From: Allolobophora icterica | Taxonomy: Eukaryota; Annelida; Clitellata; Crassiclitellata; Lumbricidae | Assembly (NCBI GenBank): GCA_963556255.1 | Contig: OY744610.1 | Location: 12,639,977-12,703,976 of the forward strand | Length of the DNA stretch: 64,000 bases | Direction: 5' to 3' | The notes under the pieces: generated by a model | Databases searched by the model: none | What the model was told of the DNA's origin: nothing | The model's input: the letters and a program-made list of their open reading frames with translations, nothing else | Part shown: positions 12,901 through 25,999 of the stretch, in pieces | Layout: the number at the start of each line of letters is the position of its first letter | Position numbering within the stretch: the first letter of the stretch is position 1 | Program-made: the position numbers and the translations under genes

Positions 12901-14491
12901 GACCAACGTCAACTGCTAAACCAGCAAGAACTTGTCGGCTATTATCTAAATCCAAACCACCATCAACTACAAGATTACTGTCTACAGCTAAACCACAAGT
13001 AACTACTCGGATAATGTCTACAACCAAGCCACAAGCAGCTCCTCGGCTAATGTCAACTGCTGAACCAACAAGAACTTATCAGCTAATATCAAGAGCCAGA
13101 CCAAAAACAACTACTCAGCTAATGTCTACAGCCAAACCACAAGCACCTACTCCGCTAATGTCTACAGTCAAGCAATCAACAACTACTAAACCAGCAAGAA
13201 CTTATCGGCTAATATCTGTCACTCAACCACCTGCAACTTCCCCGAACCCAACTACTACTAAAGAACCTTCAGCATCAGGTAAAAGACCAACCAGCGCAGT
13301 CGCCAAATGCCGCAAGTTGCGATATATTGAATTCATTAGTACGGAGTTAAAAGTAGTTTAAAGTAGGTTTTGAATGGCGTTTTGAGTAATTATACTTCCT
13401 TGTAGCTTGATCCAATTATGCAGTTGTTGTAATCGTTCTATACCATGTTCCTGTGTGATGCCGATCAAACCTACTTGTTTAGATATAGCCATCTGGAGGT
13501 TACAGCTGGTCAGCCTCTAATTATGAGTATCTGAGAGCAAATAAAAACTTACTTAACAACTTCATAGCGTTACTCGCAACTGAAATTGATTTGGCTGAAA
13601 ATGACTATCATGTTCAGATTTGCATTAGTATGGCAATTCTGATTTGAAGGTTGCCTTGCTATGTAAAATAATATTGAGATGAAGAGACGAAATTAACGAA
13701 GATAAATGTAAATCTATAATGGACATTTATAGTTGTACATAGCATTTTATCACGTTCATGCATCCCATTCGCTGCATGGCCAGCTAATTCGACTTTGTTG
13801 TCCATTGCAATCTACCCGCGCCTTAGATTCACATTTCCGCACCTGAGATTCGCATTTCCGCGCCTCAGATTCGCATTTCAGTGTGACTTCGTGCGCATTA
13901 AAAATGTTCGCAATAAATAAATAATAAATAAATAAGACATGGTTTTGTTCAAATGCGAATAGCATAGCGTGTCCTTCAATAGATCAAGATTGTAAATTAT
14001 ATCGTATAATGTTGCATTTATCTAATAATTACGGAAATATTTTTGTAGTAATAACAAACTCGGTCAATGAGAAGTACAGCATTTGACATTTAAAAATTCA
14101 TATATGATATTTTATGCCATTTCTTTTCAGAAGCTTTAGTATTCATTTATTTATTCATTCATTCATTCATTCATTCATTCATTCATTCATTCATTCATTC
14201 AAGTTACCTACTCAGAAGCGCTCCCAGCCCAACCACGGTAATATAAACTGGATTTAAATAACTTATAAAACACAAGCGAACTATTCTTAGGCAACAGGCG
14301 TATCTGCAATGGGAGATGATTGCAGATGGAGGGGCCGACCACAGATAAAGCATGACGCTGTCTAGTTGTGGTGGTAGAACGAGGAACCAAGAGCTCACCC
14401 GCAGAAGAAGAGCAAAGTATAAATATAATGAAATAATTTTTTGCTTTGAATTTCAGATGGGAACAATCCGAAAGACATCTACGACGAATAA
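6975..14491 (+). CDS. Secreted Ig-like protein with mucin-type stalks (gene 1, 8 exons)
   Basis: My model joins 6975-7041, 7459-7785, 9247-9561, 10017-10154, 10702-11028, 11950-12264, 12598-13278 and 14457-14491. Every junction is AG/GT and phase 1, giving 734 residues with no stop. Residues 1-22 are a signal peptide. Ig-A domains lie at 23-131 and 283-391, and Ig-B domains at 132-236 and 392-496. Thr/Pro-rich stalks lie at 237-282 and 497-723, the latter built on an 11-12 residue repeat around TEQPTTTGPIS. An 11-residue tail ends the protein. Ig-B has the usual Cys, Trp and YxC pattern; Ig-A has Cys and Trp but lacks the second core Cys. There are many N-x-S/T sites. I see no membrane segment, so secretion is inferred. 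The plan is a doubled Ig-A/Ig-B/stalk cassette. The family is not one I can name; a recognition or adhesion role is a guess. The last exon is supported by 3' UTR similarity to gene 2. Confidence 0.72.
7150..7345 (-). pseudogene. LINE relic in intron 1 of Ig-like gene 1
   Basis: Resembles the intron 1 relic of gene 2 at about 19,076-19,350 (shared words around GATCGCAGA, ACTGTCACGG and TTTATTTATTAAATGCCT). It therefore predates the duplication of the gene. The copy is too decayed to translate. Confidence 0.45.
8213..8450 (+). mobile_element. tRNA-derived SINE with LINE-type tail
   Basis: The head carries an A box (GTGGCTCAGTGATAAG) and a perfect B box (GGTTCGAATCC). The body ends in a GGGAGCGCCTCTGAGTAG ... 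GAGGCGCTATAGAAAT tail and an (AAAT)n run. The same tail ends the LINE fragments at 18,062-18,484 and 14,147-14,552 on the other strand, as expected for a SINE that borrows a partner LINE's 3' end. It lies in intron 2 of Ig-like gene 1. Confidence 0.75.
8690..9065 (-). pseudogene. LINE 3' end relic in intron 2
   Basis: Reads on the - strand as a decayed LINE 3' end. It matches the equivalent place in gene 2 (about 20,690-20,997), including AAAGCGC, TCATCAGTGGCG and ACTGAGAAGC words, so it was carried along in the gene duplication. No intact frame remains. Confidence 0.45.
11457..11550 (+). pseudogene. Dead Ig-B exon between Ig-A and Ig-B of the second cassette
   Basis: A splice acceptor (ATCCAG) precedes sequence that translates in phase 1 as a match to the start of the Ig-B exons, with the PICSC start and a TMIYAE segment. 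The Cys that should follow the first beta strand is replaced by Ser, the similarity stops after about 24 codons, and the frame soon meets TAG. It is a truncated duplicate of exon 3/6 left in intron 5. Confidence 0.65.
11780..11885 (-). mobile_element. SINE fragment (inverted)
   Basis: Reverse complement of the head of the SINE at 1861-2076. The tRNA-like promoter region and the CCACTGCGTAGCGACC segment are recognisable. It sits just before the Ig-B exon of the second cassette. Confidence 0.65.
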
Positions 14492-14552
14492 GAACGATTA
14501 TATTGAATCGTGTGACGAATCTACTATCGTTACAGAACCAGAGAGAAAACAT
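14147..14552 (-). pseudogene. LINE reverse-transcriptase 3' end, CR1/L2-like
   Basis: The - strand frame has the LVPRS...RHALSVVGPSICNHLP pattern typical of the C-terminal region of CR1/L2-type reverse transcriptases and ends GWAGSASE before a stop. An (ATTC)n run at about 14,147-14,200 marks the 3' end. The copy is 5' truncated and frameshifted. It overlaps the splice acceptor side of the last exon of Ig-like gene 1. Confidence 0.65.
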
Positions 14553-15164
14553 TCAACTCTAGTGACTTAAATGACTCATCAAACTTCGCATTATAACGTA
14601 TGATGTAATGCATTTCCAAATGAAACTTGGTTTTTCTTATCACGTTCGTGTATCCCATTAGCTGCATGGAAAGCTGATTTCACTGTGTTGTCCAAGTCCA
14701 TCACATGTGCACAAAACTCACTATAAGCTACACAATGATCATGCTTTTACGAGATTCACCAAGGACGCATTTCTACACGTCAAGCGAAAAGAAATTTTAA
14801 TTCAGCACAATCAAGCGTTACCGCAATCAAAAAATTACACTCGAATTTAGTTATATATATATCTATCGATGCCCTTAATGCACTTATTATCCAATGCTCC
14901 GTTAGAACTGTTATGGTAGCTGTGCAGCTATCGTAAACATTTCTCGAAAGTCGATAGAATCTAAGGTATATCATTCTGGCCTAGATAGTTGAGAGGCGCT
15001 TCACAGGAACATAGGTTTCAGAATCGATGCTCTTTGTTAGGTGGCAGAAAAAGTGTTTTTATAGACGTGGGCACAGAAAAGACTCGACTACCGTTTATGG
15101 AGTTATCATGCAACAGGAACGTACAACCTATTCACATGTATTGGTGTAGGTGGCACTTATTGTA

Positions 15165-15780
15165 TCTCTCAAAAGCGCTGTGCACATGAATATCTTACAG
15201 ACCTATACATGTTTCTTTTGAGACAGTTTGCAAATGTATACTGCACAGAGTCAAGGACAACAGTTACTGTACACGAGAGCTCTGGGAGAATGGTTAAAAA
15301 CGTCAAAAAGAAAGTGTTAAAGAGCCACAGCGTGGACCAGCATATCTCCATATATAGGCCGCAGAGCCTAACGACCCAGCTGACCTGGGAACACAGAGAT
15401 CTCTGGTGTATGCCGGAGCAATGCCAACAATAGAAAAAAATACAGAAGAACTGTTATATCCACACGAGGCCGGCGAGGCATACATAAGGTTACCAATGGT
15501 AGTAGCTTTTGCAACAACTTGGGTAGCAGACACCGAAAGACCATGTGATCGGAGCACATTCAGTGCATACATAGAGGAAGAACCCGCGGCAAGTATTGAC
15601 TCAACATGCGAAGTCATACGAAGGTCGGATCTTAAGGTGACTCCAAGAACCTTAAGTTCTTCAACTCTGGTGGCTTTAGGGATAAGGAACGGTGGAGCGG
15701 CTGAACGGAGGACAGCGCCGACGTAAGGCATGGGCACGCTGGGCAGTTGCCCGGGTCCCCATGATTCTATGGGCCCCAAA
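15165..15780 (-). pseudogene. LINE reverse-transcriptase fragment
   Basis: The - strand frame at 15,303-15,779 shows the LGVTLRSDLRMTSHVES block and the LYAL-like and YASPA blocks seen downstream of the polymerase core in non-LTR reverse transcriptases. The frame then shifts into 15,169-15,351. It is the same family as the LINE split by the Polinton (40,034-40,437). The copy is truncated and frameshifted. Confidence 0.65.
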
Positions 15781-15974
15781 TTAAAACACCAAAAAAATTA
15801 ATGCATAGGCGTAATTAGCGTACCCCACTTTCTGTATTGAAGGGTAGGCTACCCCCACTTTCATACCAATTTTATACCAATTTTCCCATTTATCACAGGA
15901 AGCCAGCCCCCAAGACTCAAAACAATTACTGAGGAACGTCATCATCATTGTGATCACTATCATAATCTTCATAC

Positions 15975-16800
<826 letters not shown>

Positions 16801-16966
16801 GTAATGGAGTTGTTTCCAACTTACCTTGGAGCAAAGCACCGTTACTAAAAGTCTTCTAGTCAACGGCACCTGGCTTTAAGTTTCATTTATTTTGCTTCCA
16901 GTTTTAGTTCTTCATTTTAATCAACAGCAATGCTCTTTGCATTCAAAAAATAAAATAAAATAAAAA

Positions 16967-17010
<44 letters not shown>

Positions 17011-17924
17011 TATTATGCATGGTATATAAACAGTGCATTATTTAACAGTCGCAAAGGGGAAACAATTGGTATCCCCCCACTTTCTAGACCAACGTTACGC
17101 CTATCTGAATTAATTATGCGTGCGTGACCTCCACGGGCGGCTGAAGTGAAACTGCTTACTATGAGTGCAGGGATGAAAAACGGTTTTTAGGAATAACTCG
17201 CTTTATTATAGCTCTATGCTTTTAAACATTCCTCCCTGTTCTGAACTCTCCGACCTCTGACCTTACCTGACAAACGTGCAGAAGATTATTCATGGTCTGG
17301 TAATCTGTCCTCCTTCTTCAGTCAATTGATAACAGTTCCGATGAGCTAAACATATAGAGTGATTATCTGGCTAATGTGTATCGCTAAGACCTTGATCATG
17401 GTGACCTTGAAATGAATGTATGCACGCATCTCAAGCACTACAACGTCCTTCAAACCTCTCAACTTCCTTACATTCGGAAGCTATTCACCATCCAACCGTC
17501 CATCATACCTTTCTCTTCATCGGCCCCCAGTCTCCTCCTCTCTGAAATTCTGCAACCGCCCGTCTTATGGAAGCGCAGAACCAACAGATCTCCATGGGTG
17601 GGAGAAGGTTGACTACAAAAATGAATCCAGCGAGAAACATAAATCTTGCCAAATCAGAATTTTTAGATGAACAGGTGGGGGACGTCACAGATGGGACTTT
17701 ATAGTGCTATAAAATCAGTCAAAAGTTGTTCATTGTTTAAAGTTAAAATTTAAATAAAAATTATGATGCAGAGCGTCATAGTCACACCGCACAGCATAGG
17801 CTACTAAGCAGTGCTTTAAATCAATTGATCCCCACGTCTCTTATAGTCGCCGCGCAGCAGATGATAAGGTATGCGCACTTGCATTTTGCTTTAGAAGGAA
17901 CGTTGCAGTAGACACACATAAATC

Positions 17925-20900
17925 ATGGGAAATGCTCAGCCGCAGTTTCTTCTGGGCTTTATTTGCGTTCTCATTCTACCAACAACGGAAGGTAAGTCAT
18001 CAGCGTAATAATTAATTTCCCCAAAATGCCTACTAACTGAAGAAATATAATCCTCAAAGGAACAACTATTATTATTATTATTAAAGCAGTTTTTATAGCG
18101 CCCCTTAAAGATTGCCTACTCAGGAGCACTCCCAGCCCAACCGCGGTCGAACAACGCAGTTCTGAGAACAGTAAGAAACAAGGTGAAATGACCAATCGGT
18201 ATTTGGCGGAGTTTGGTAGGGAGCCCATTCCAGGTCATGGGGCCAACCACAGAGAAGGCACGGCGCTGCTGTATGGCTGTCCGCGCGCGGGGAACAATAA
18301 GTTCAGCCTGCGCGGCTGAGCGGAGAGAGCAACGACGTTGCGAACATGAAGTGGGACAGCAGAGCTCCCGCAGGTATGGAGGGGCCAAGCCTTCAAAGCA
18401 CCGCCGAACCAAGGCAGAGATTCGATAAGTGATGCGTTGCGGGTAGGGGAGCCAGTGGATGACATCCCTCATATACGCAGACACTCTGCCAAACTTGGGG
18501 ATGCGGCAATATAGTTAGAGTCGCTCAACAGCCCTCAACTCTCGCCTCCTTCCTACAATCTATGACTATAATTGTTGCTTCGTTTATTGAGAATAATGGT
18601 GAGTTGTCATTCCGCAACTCATTACATACAAGGGTGAGAAATAAAGTTTTCACTTGGACTGGTAGGTTAAACAGTCTTGCTCTTAGAAACCGTCTTATAA
18701 AGCACTTGTTGAATAAAGTTTTGATCGTCTTGGCAGCTCAAAGTCATGAGGTCTACGGCGCAGAGCGTACGTGCGTCGTTTTATTGGTGGAAACAGGCGT
18801 CGAGAAAATGATTTGAGTTCCAGATGTCTTCCTGGAGAAGCCTTTTATCGGCTTCTCCGAACATACAAGCGACATTCCGCTGGTGGGGTGGGAGATAGTC
18901 CAATCGCTTGACCCTTTGAAGAAATTATTGTAGTCTATTACAATCACTCATGGTGGCATCTTCCCACCCAAGGCTGGAGAAGCATAAAGAAGACGCGCTA
19001 AAATGGTGGCACGGGTAACCTCATGGACAGATGCCGTTGGAAGCCCATGTGCTCTTAGAACTCTTATCGCGTAGGCTACAGCGATCCAGAGCAGGCACCC
19101 AAAACCTCACGAACATGAGTTGATGCTCTTAAGTCTTTCGTGATATTTACTCCAAGAATTACCAATTCTGTGATCCTTATCATTCCCATTATGTGAGGGG
19201 CATTAGCGAGGCCGCTGTCTATCAGTTCAACAAGCTGTGGATCGCAGACTGTCACGGTAGTTCTGCCTACCGTTATAGGATATATTGCCTTAAACAACTG
19301 TATAGGAAAGAGATAATTTGATGTCATTGCTTATTTATTAAATGCCTTCTGCCATTCATGGCCTCCGATCTTACGGTTGCGTATTCGAGCGTGCTGAATC
19401 TACCTGATTCTGTACCTTTCAGCGAAAATTCTGTACGAAAATACATCATATTATTATAGCCAGAAATCTGTGTTTCAGGTACATACGAGCAATGTCTGAA
19501 GTCCCTGAGAAATACCGTTGTTTACGAGGGAACACTGAATACGATGATGACCTGTGCAGCTGGATCTAATGATGTGGCGTGGTCGATCAGTCCAACATCA
19601 GACCCAATTGAAAAATATCAGATCACAGATTTTACTGGCGTTGTTGATTCAACTTTAACTGGACTCTACGCAGTTGATAAGAAGGGTTTAATTGTTCTCA
19701 ACGCTACTGCAAATAAAACCGGAAGACGGATATCTACTGCGGGAGCATATATAGTTACATTTGCAAACAACACCAAAAAGAGCGCCGCTAAATTAATTGT
19801 CATTCGTAAGTAAACTAATTTTTAAATTTCATGATGCATAAAATTGCAATAAGGTTTAGGTAAGAAGGAAGTAGCGTTTATAGCTGCAGGGGCGTCTATC
19901 CCCCTAAGTCAATGGAGCAACTTCCCCTTCCCCCTGTTCTTCGCCCTCCCCTTCCTCCCCCTTAATTGTGGCACACACACTGAAAGATCTTTCCCCCTAT
20001 TTCTTGGATGGAGCATTTGCTCCAAGGCTTCTATGGTGTAGACGCCTCTGTATACCTGACAAGCGCACACGCAATAGATTCTATACAACGATTAGACACC
20101 AATGGAAATAGACTACAATGGAAATAGACTAATATAAGGACATACAATGTCATACATGCACAGTTAAATATGACCATAGATTACCAAAACTACTTTTGAG
20201 AAGTTTAGATTAAACAATAGGTACTATTAAGTTGTATGGAATCATGTCGATCTTCTATTGTAAAATGAGTACCGGTACTTTACGTGTCTTCGACTTCTCA
20301 GTACTTTGCACAACCCCTCTGATACGACGCAGCACTCATGAATAAGCTGGTACCTTGCGCTTTACCTTAGAGTAGCGCTTTAAAAATTTGCAGTTTACGA
20401 TTGCAATTACAATAGCGAACGCGACACGAAAGGTAAAATATATTAATTACTTATATTATTCACAGCCACTGAATAAACATCAAAAGCGGCATGGAACGTC
20501 TGCGTTCATAATTTGGTCATAATACAATGTCCAATCAGAGAGAGACTGAATGTGAACTCCTCCGTCAAAGACTTTTCAACTCTTCTTAAGTTGCGCCATT
20601 TTAGCTGAACAGATCCATCGGCTGAGATGAGCAGATTCAGTGAACAGAAAGAGCAGATAAACCAAGTGGAATGAATTGTAATTGTAATTATGATTATAAC
20701 CTTACATTTATAAAGCGCCACTTCAAGAAAAAGCTCATCAGTGGCGCTCCCGACCCAAACCACTGAACGTACTGTTGAAAATATAGACTTAAGGCGCTTG
20801 CGCAACTGTGGAAGAGACAAACTGAGAAGCTCTACCCGCAGCCCCCGAGAAAGGAAAGCTACTTGATTGAGCTGTAGCAGTGTATATACGAGGAACAGAC

Positions 20901-22402
20901 AGAAGTCCATGAGTAGCCGACGGAAGGTTGCCAAGTCACGGGACCGAGGAGATTGAAATGCAGAAGTCCTTAAGGTAAGATGGAACAGAACCAACAAGAC
21001 AATTAGTTAGCAGTTATTGCGTTTATTCTGAGTGGAAAAGTTATGTGTAGGAGAGAGCAAAAAAATAAGAGATCTTTGAAACCTAAACGGCAATCTCTAG
21101 GTCTACAATAAAACCGAATATTAATTTCAGTGATGTTTTGTCTTGTAGGTTCTGGGCCAATCTGTTCCTCCAATCAGTCAGCTTTCTCCAAAGTCAGTAT
21201 ATTATCATGCACGATGATTTATGCTGGTCATGCAGTCTCTCCTTTCGATGCAGTAATGAAATGGACAGTGAATGGTAAATTTTATACGAAAAATCAACCA
21301 ATAAGAACCTTCATTTATCCGAATGTGTGGAATTCTACATCGACCATCACCATTCCGAACAGCGCTTCTTTAACCTACGACTGCACTGTTACGTTTGCTG
21401 CTCCAGTATTTCCCAGTCCTCCATATGTGGTAAAGAACTCACCTGATTTCAGTGCTACCTGCAGAGGTGAGTGTTCTAAAGTTTCGAGAGAATAGTGTCA
21501 ATAAAAGATTATTGTCAGAAAGTAGTAAATGAGTTTTCTGCAGAGGATCATGATTCTCTGGGAATATTCTCTTGGTAACTGATCCGCAACGAATGCAGTC
21601 ACATCATCTCATCACAGCTTTTGCATATGATGATCGGTCTCAAAAACTTACCAAGATATTTATTTATAAAATATCTATAAAAGATTTATATTAACGCATC
21701 CAACATCAGTATATCCATGCAGCATGAAATTCTTAAAAGAATCTGGTGGATAACGAGATTGTATCATTTCTACAAGTGTAGTAAGATCTTGGAAAGAGAC
21801 TCTGGTACTGAAGGTCTTTGTTTTGAAAAGTAATGTCGTTAGGCAGACAGCAGAGGAACTACAGTACCGACCCATATTATTAGACTCAAAGCTAAATTTT
21901 CAGATTTGTAAACTTATTTTTAATTTTTTCGGTAGGTGGCGGCACTGTTGCTGTTCTTTTTTTTACCTCCATGTATTTCAACATCCTGCCAGACAAACTG
22001 TGTTGTAGATTTGCCCATTGTTGTAGATTTACCCATTTGTGTTGTAGATTTACCCATTGTGTGTTACACATTTTTTGACAAAAAACGTGTTGAAATGTCG
22101 AAATTTGAGTTTGAGTCTAATAATATGGGTAGGTACACGGTACTGTATGTTCTCATGAACATCAAATGTTGCCATGCAGTTTTGCAAGACTTTAGTTTCT
22201 TCAAATTTACATTCGAAATCACAATAAAGCTGAGATTTCAAGGCAACGGTAATGATTCGGTGTTTGAATCATAGTAGTTCATATGATGTGATCTTTACCG
22301 CCTTTTATTTCAATAAGTTTAATAGCGAATTATTAAGTTTTGTGGCTTTGATTTTCAGGTGGGAAAACACCGAAAATTGTCTCCGACAAACGCGAAAAAT
22401 AG
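17925..22402 (+). CDS. Secreted two-domain Ig-like protein (gene 2, 4 exons)
   Basis: My model joins 17925-17991, 19479-19805, 21149-21466 and 22359-22402, all with AG/GT borders and phase 1, giving 251 residues without a stop. Residues 1-22 are a signal peptide very like that of gene 1, then Ig-A (23-131), Ig-B (132-237) and a short Lys-rich tail. Ig-A and Ig-B are closer to the first cassette of gene 1 than to its second cassette. Ig-A again lacks the second core Cys. No Thr-rich stalk exon is visible between Ig-B and the tail, so this paralogue lost it or never had it. Introns 1 and 2 and the 3' UTR also match gene 1, so the whole locus was duplicated. No membrane segment is seen. The role is unknown. 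Confidence 0.7.
18062..18484 (-). pseudogene. CR1/L2-like LINE 3' end
   Basis: The - strand frame at 18,116-18,484 carries HWLPYPQRITYRISALV, GLAPPYL, LIVPRAR and RAFSVVGPMTWNGLP, the usual C-terminal blocks of CR1/L2-type LINE reverse transcriptases, and ends GWAGSAPE. The 3' end has the GGCGCTATAAAA tail and an (ATT)n run. It is 5' truncated and lies in intron 1 of gene 2. Confidence 0.8.
19076..19350 (-). pseudogene. LINE reverse-transcriptase relic in intron 1 of gene 2
   Basis: The - strand frame shows a degenerate LGVNITKDLRASTHV block like that at 15,600-15,690. It is the counterpart of the relic at 7150-7345 in gene 1. Confidence 0.55.
20506..20997 (-). pseudogene. LINE 3' end relic in intron 2 of gene 2
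   Basis: An open - strand frame whose downstream part reads like a decayed LINE C-terminus, with the AAAGCGCC tail at about 20,713. It is homologous to 8690-9065. I do not regard the frame as a host gene. Confidence 0.4.
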
Positions 22403-22629
22403 CGTCCATGTTGAACCGAGAGAGACCAGTTGTCGTGTATCGTGTAGAATGATGAATCCATCATAATAACAGAAAAACATTCATCTCTAGTGACTCGCAT
22501 AACTCATCTATCTGTGAACCATAACTTCTTATAAATGTCGTAATGCATTAATGGTATTAACTGTGATCGCACAAGTGATGTAATGATGTATGTTGCACTT
22601 GAAGTCGATATACAAAACACAGATATATG

Positions 22630-24412
22630 TATATATCAGCTTGTTGGTAAGCTCCAATGACAAATGAAGTGTCAATTGTAACATTTCCAAGGTCAAGGAA
22701 GCGACTTATCGCAGTGGCAATAGTGACCGATCAGTCAATTGATTGGTAATTCGTATTTCTGAGTTTTGTCGACCATATTGGCCGCCAAATTGGACAGTAG
22801 TATTCCAACACTATTGCCACTACGATAAATGAATTCCTTGACCTTGGATATGTTACAATTGACACTTCATTTGTCATTGTATCTTACCTACGAGCCGAGA
22901 TACACATATTTTTGTGTTTTGGCGGCCATGTTGGCCGCCATCTTGGAGAGTAGTACTCACACACTATTGCCACTACGATAAATCTATTCCTTTTACCTTG
23001 GAAATGTTGCAATTAACGCTTCATTTGTCATAATAGCTTACCTATGAGCTGAGTCTTGCATATTTTTGTTTTGGCGGCCATATTGGCCGCCATCTTGGAA
23101 AATAAGCTCTCCACAATAATGAAGCTATTAACACTGAATTCCATGGTAGATTCCACACTTGATTTATGATTGCAGGTCACATATGAGCTCATATCATTAA
23201 AAAATATATCCGCCCTATGAACGAAAAAATAACGACGTCGACGACGAAGTGGGGTAAATTTTTACCCCAGGACACTTTGGATTGAAAAATCTGTTTCCCA
23301 CGACATGCAATGTGGTGGGTATGCAGTCAGAATATGTCGTTGGTGGTAACCAGTGATATTTTCGTTAACGAAAACTAAAATTAAAAGTAAAAATAAATGA
23401 TTTCGTTAACGAAAACGAGAAGTAAAGTAGGAATTATTTGAGCAGAAGAAAACGAAAGTAGGAATTGAATTATAAATTATTTGCCGAACTAAAATTATGA
23501 ACGAAATTAAGAATTATTTTAAGAAGTAAAATCATTTACTTCTTGTGGTAAGTTAAGTTAAGATGAAGGGGAGTAAAATTGAACGCGATCCAAACACATA
23601 ATCCATTGGAAAACTTTGGTTGATCAGGGGCGCATACCATTCATTTTTCTTGATGTAATATGCTGGTTTTGGTCTTCGTTGTTTAATAGGCCTAATTGTC
23701 TCACTTGCGTTCCCAGGACCTTTTATACAAAAAGGAAATGAGCACCTATATAGAATCCTTACTTGCGTACTGACGACCTCAGTTTCGTAAGCCATTTTTT
23801 TATTTGCGGTTCGATCGTTAAATTGTAAAATTATGAGTTAATCGAGAATGTTGGCTGGAAGGCAGCGAGACAGGCCGGATTGGGATTTTTCATTTTTGAC
23901 GAAACTGCAGGCAGATCTACATGCCAAGAACCAACGGAGAAAATACCGAACTTTGTGGAACAGCATCTGCTAGAATAATGAAAGCATTACAAGTCTTGGG
24001 AGGAGAATAGATGCTGCATTGTTAGAATAACGTTTCACCCCTTGTTTTGGTTCAGTATTTTCTTTCTCGAGACAAGTTTGGCGCGTTTCTGATTGCAAGC
24101 AATGCATAATTTTACAACGCGGAAATTAATAATTATTTGGAAAACTAAAATAAGAAGTTAAATTAGTTGAGAACTAAAATAGGAATGAGAAGTAAAATTG
24201 TTTGTGAAGCAAAATTAGAATTAAAAGTAAAATTCAAGAGCTCAGAACTGAATTAAAACTGAATTAGGAATTATTTTTAGAAGTAAAATATCACTGGTGG
24301 CAACTTCTAAACACATGGAACGACAAATTATACCTACCTATAGTTGCTCCGCAATCAACACCCAAACACTGCTGGAGTAGTTATTTACCCCGCTTCGTCC
24401 TGCGAAGGTTAA
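22630..24412. mobile_element. Fold-back element, piggyBac-like end, left arm mostly missing
   Basis: The right end reads CTGCGAAGGTTAA at 24,400-24,412, a TTAA-bordered terminus shared with the element at 59,748-61,254. The arm holds tandem units of roughly 170-180 bp built on TTGGCCGCCATCTTGGA and CTATTGCCACTACGATAAAT. One unit at 22,650-22,730 is inverted relative to the rest, so the centre of the palindrome is near 22,740 and nearly all of the left arm is absent. It carries a nested insertion at 23,351-24,296. Confidence 0.65.
23351..24296. mobile_element. hAT-like non-autonomous element nested in the fold-back element
   Basis: The ends are CAGTGATATTTT and AAAATATCACTG. The flanking 8-mers are GTGGTAAC (23,343-23,350) and GTGGCAAC (24,297-24,304), an 8-bp target duplication with one mismatch. 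The uninterrupted host sequence is seen in the sister element at about 59,850-59,870, confirming the insertion. The interior is rich in AAGTAAAAT words and has no transposase. Confidence 0.8.
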
Positions 24413-25044
24413 CGACAATTTATATCTGCCACAGCAACTGACGTCACATCATCTTCCTTGACGTATGAACACATTGAACAGTCTTGCGTTGTAATGGAGG
24501 TGGATTAACAGTTTTTATTGTCTCAATATCTTAGGTGTACGAGGCCATTTTAATAGTATTCAGTATATAGCGACATCTTGTGACTGCTATAATAGGGCCG
24601 CTTATATCGACCTCAATTCAGCGCTGTGCGTTTGCTAGCGCTTCCTAATACATAATATACTAGCTTACTTACTTACTTAATGTACCATCAGGGTGTCCTT
24701 GTCAAATGGTTGGTTAGTTGATGTTTATATAACACGGTGTCCCAATGATGATTACTATTGACCCCTCCTCCTTATTCCAGGCTTTCGACTGGCACTACCA
24801 GGGTATGGACAGTGGCGAAGTAGACCTCTACTTTAGCGAATAATTGTATAGTTATAAAAAAAACCACTTGAATCTATAGCGCAAATATGACCCTTAAAAA
24901 GGTGTGTAATAATTTCGCACATTCTGACCGTTCGGATTGAATGATACAGCAATCTTTAGCTTAAGGGGCTGTTGGTAGAATTTAGCGATTTAACTCAATT
25001 TCTATATAGGCTAATATATACTAATAATATAAACTAATACGCAA

Positions 25045-25983
25045 ATGGTTATCTGCGGAGACTCCAGAACCCATTGGGTCAGAGTTAAATTTGGGGTGCC
25101 ACAGGGCTCTGTCTTAGGCCCTCTCCTTTACCTCATATACACGGCTGACATTTCCCTTATATTTTCTAAGCGCATATCAACTGGTCATCTTTATGCAGAA
25201 GACTCCCAAGCGCTCGTTCATGGCACTCCCTCTGCACAGCTTGCATTAACTGGACGCATTGATGCTCTCTCACGTGATTTACACCTTTGGCTGTAATCGT
25301 CTCTCTTTGAACCCAACTAAGACGCAGCTTATACGGTTTGGTACTTGTCAACAGCTCCTCAAACTAGATTTCCCACTTCTTGCTGAGAAATCCCCGTCAT
25401 TCACTTTTCTCTCTAGTGTCCGTGACCTTGGTGTTGTCCTTGACAGTACGATCACCTTTTCTGAACACATTGCTAATCTTACCCGTTCTTCTTACTTTCA
25501 CCGGAGACGGCTTAGAGCAATCCGACGCTCTGTCTCCTCTTCCGTTTTTACCACTATCATCCACGCCTTCATCTGCTCCAGAATTGACTACTGTAATTCT
25601 CTTTTGATTGGGCTGCCAAGGTCCGTCTTTCCCCACTCCAGACTGTTTTAAATGCTGCGGCCAGATTAATGGCCCGACTTCCTCGCTGGTCTCATATTTC
25701 CTCTTTCATGTTCGGTCATCTTCATTGGCTTCCCCTTACTGCTCGGATTCAGCTTAAGGTTCTCACTGTAGTCCTTCGGTCCTATAGAGGCTTAGCACCC
25801 AAGTACCTTTGTGACCTTGTTCGTCTGCCAGTTTCCGCTACTTCCCTCCGTCCATTGCGGTCGCTTAATCGCCATGATCTTCTTGTACCACGAGCCAGGA
25901 CCACAATGGCCAAAACTCGAGCCTTTTCTTGTATTGGTCCTGCTCTATGGAATCAACTCCACCCATTGACACGTGCCTCTTAG
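25045..25983 (+). pseudogene. LINE reverse transcriptase, 5' truncated, frameshifted
   Basis: Three consecutive frames together read as the last two-thirds of a non-LTR reverse transcriptase. GVPQGSVLGPLLY is the palm block and is followed by YAEDSQ in place of the usual YADD-type catalytic box. Next come LNPTKTQLIRFG, LGVVLDSTITFSEHI and the C-terminal HLHWLPLTARIQLK, GLAPKYL and LVPRAR blocks. Frame changes near 25,285 and a stop at 25,649-25,651 break it. The family is CR1/L2-like. Confidence 0.85.
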
Positions 25984-25999
25984 TAGTGTAGGTACTGAG

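Noticed and set aside
13428..13470. Possible transmembrane exon for Ig-like gene 1 (VVVIVLY after a CAG)
   Set aside because: It ends in a stop after 11 codons, is absent from gene 2 and lacks a donor. The exon chain to 14,457 is open without it.
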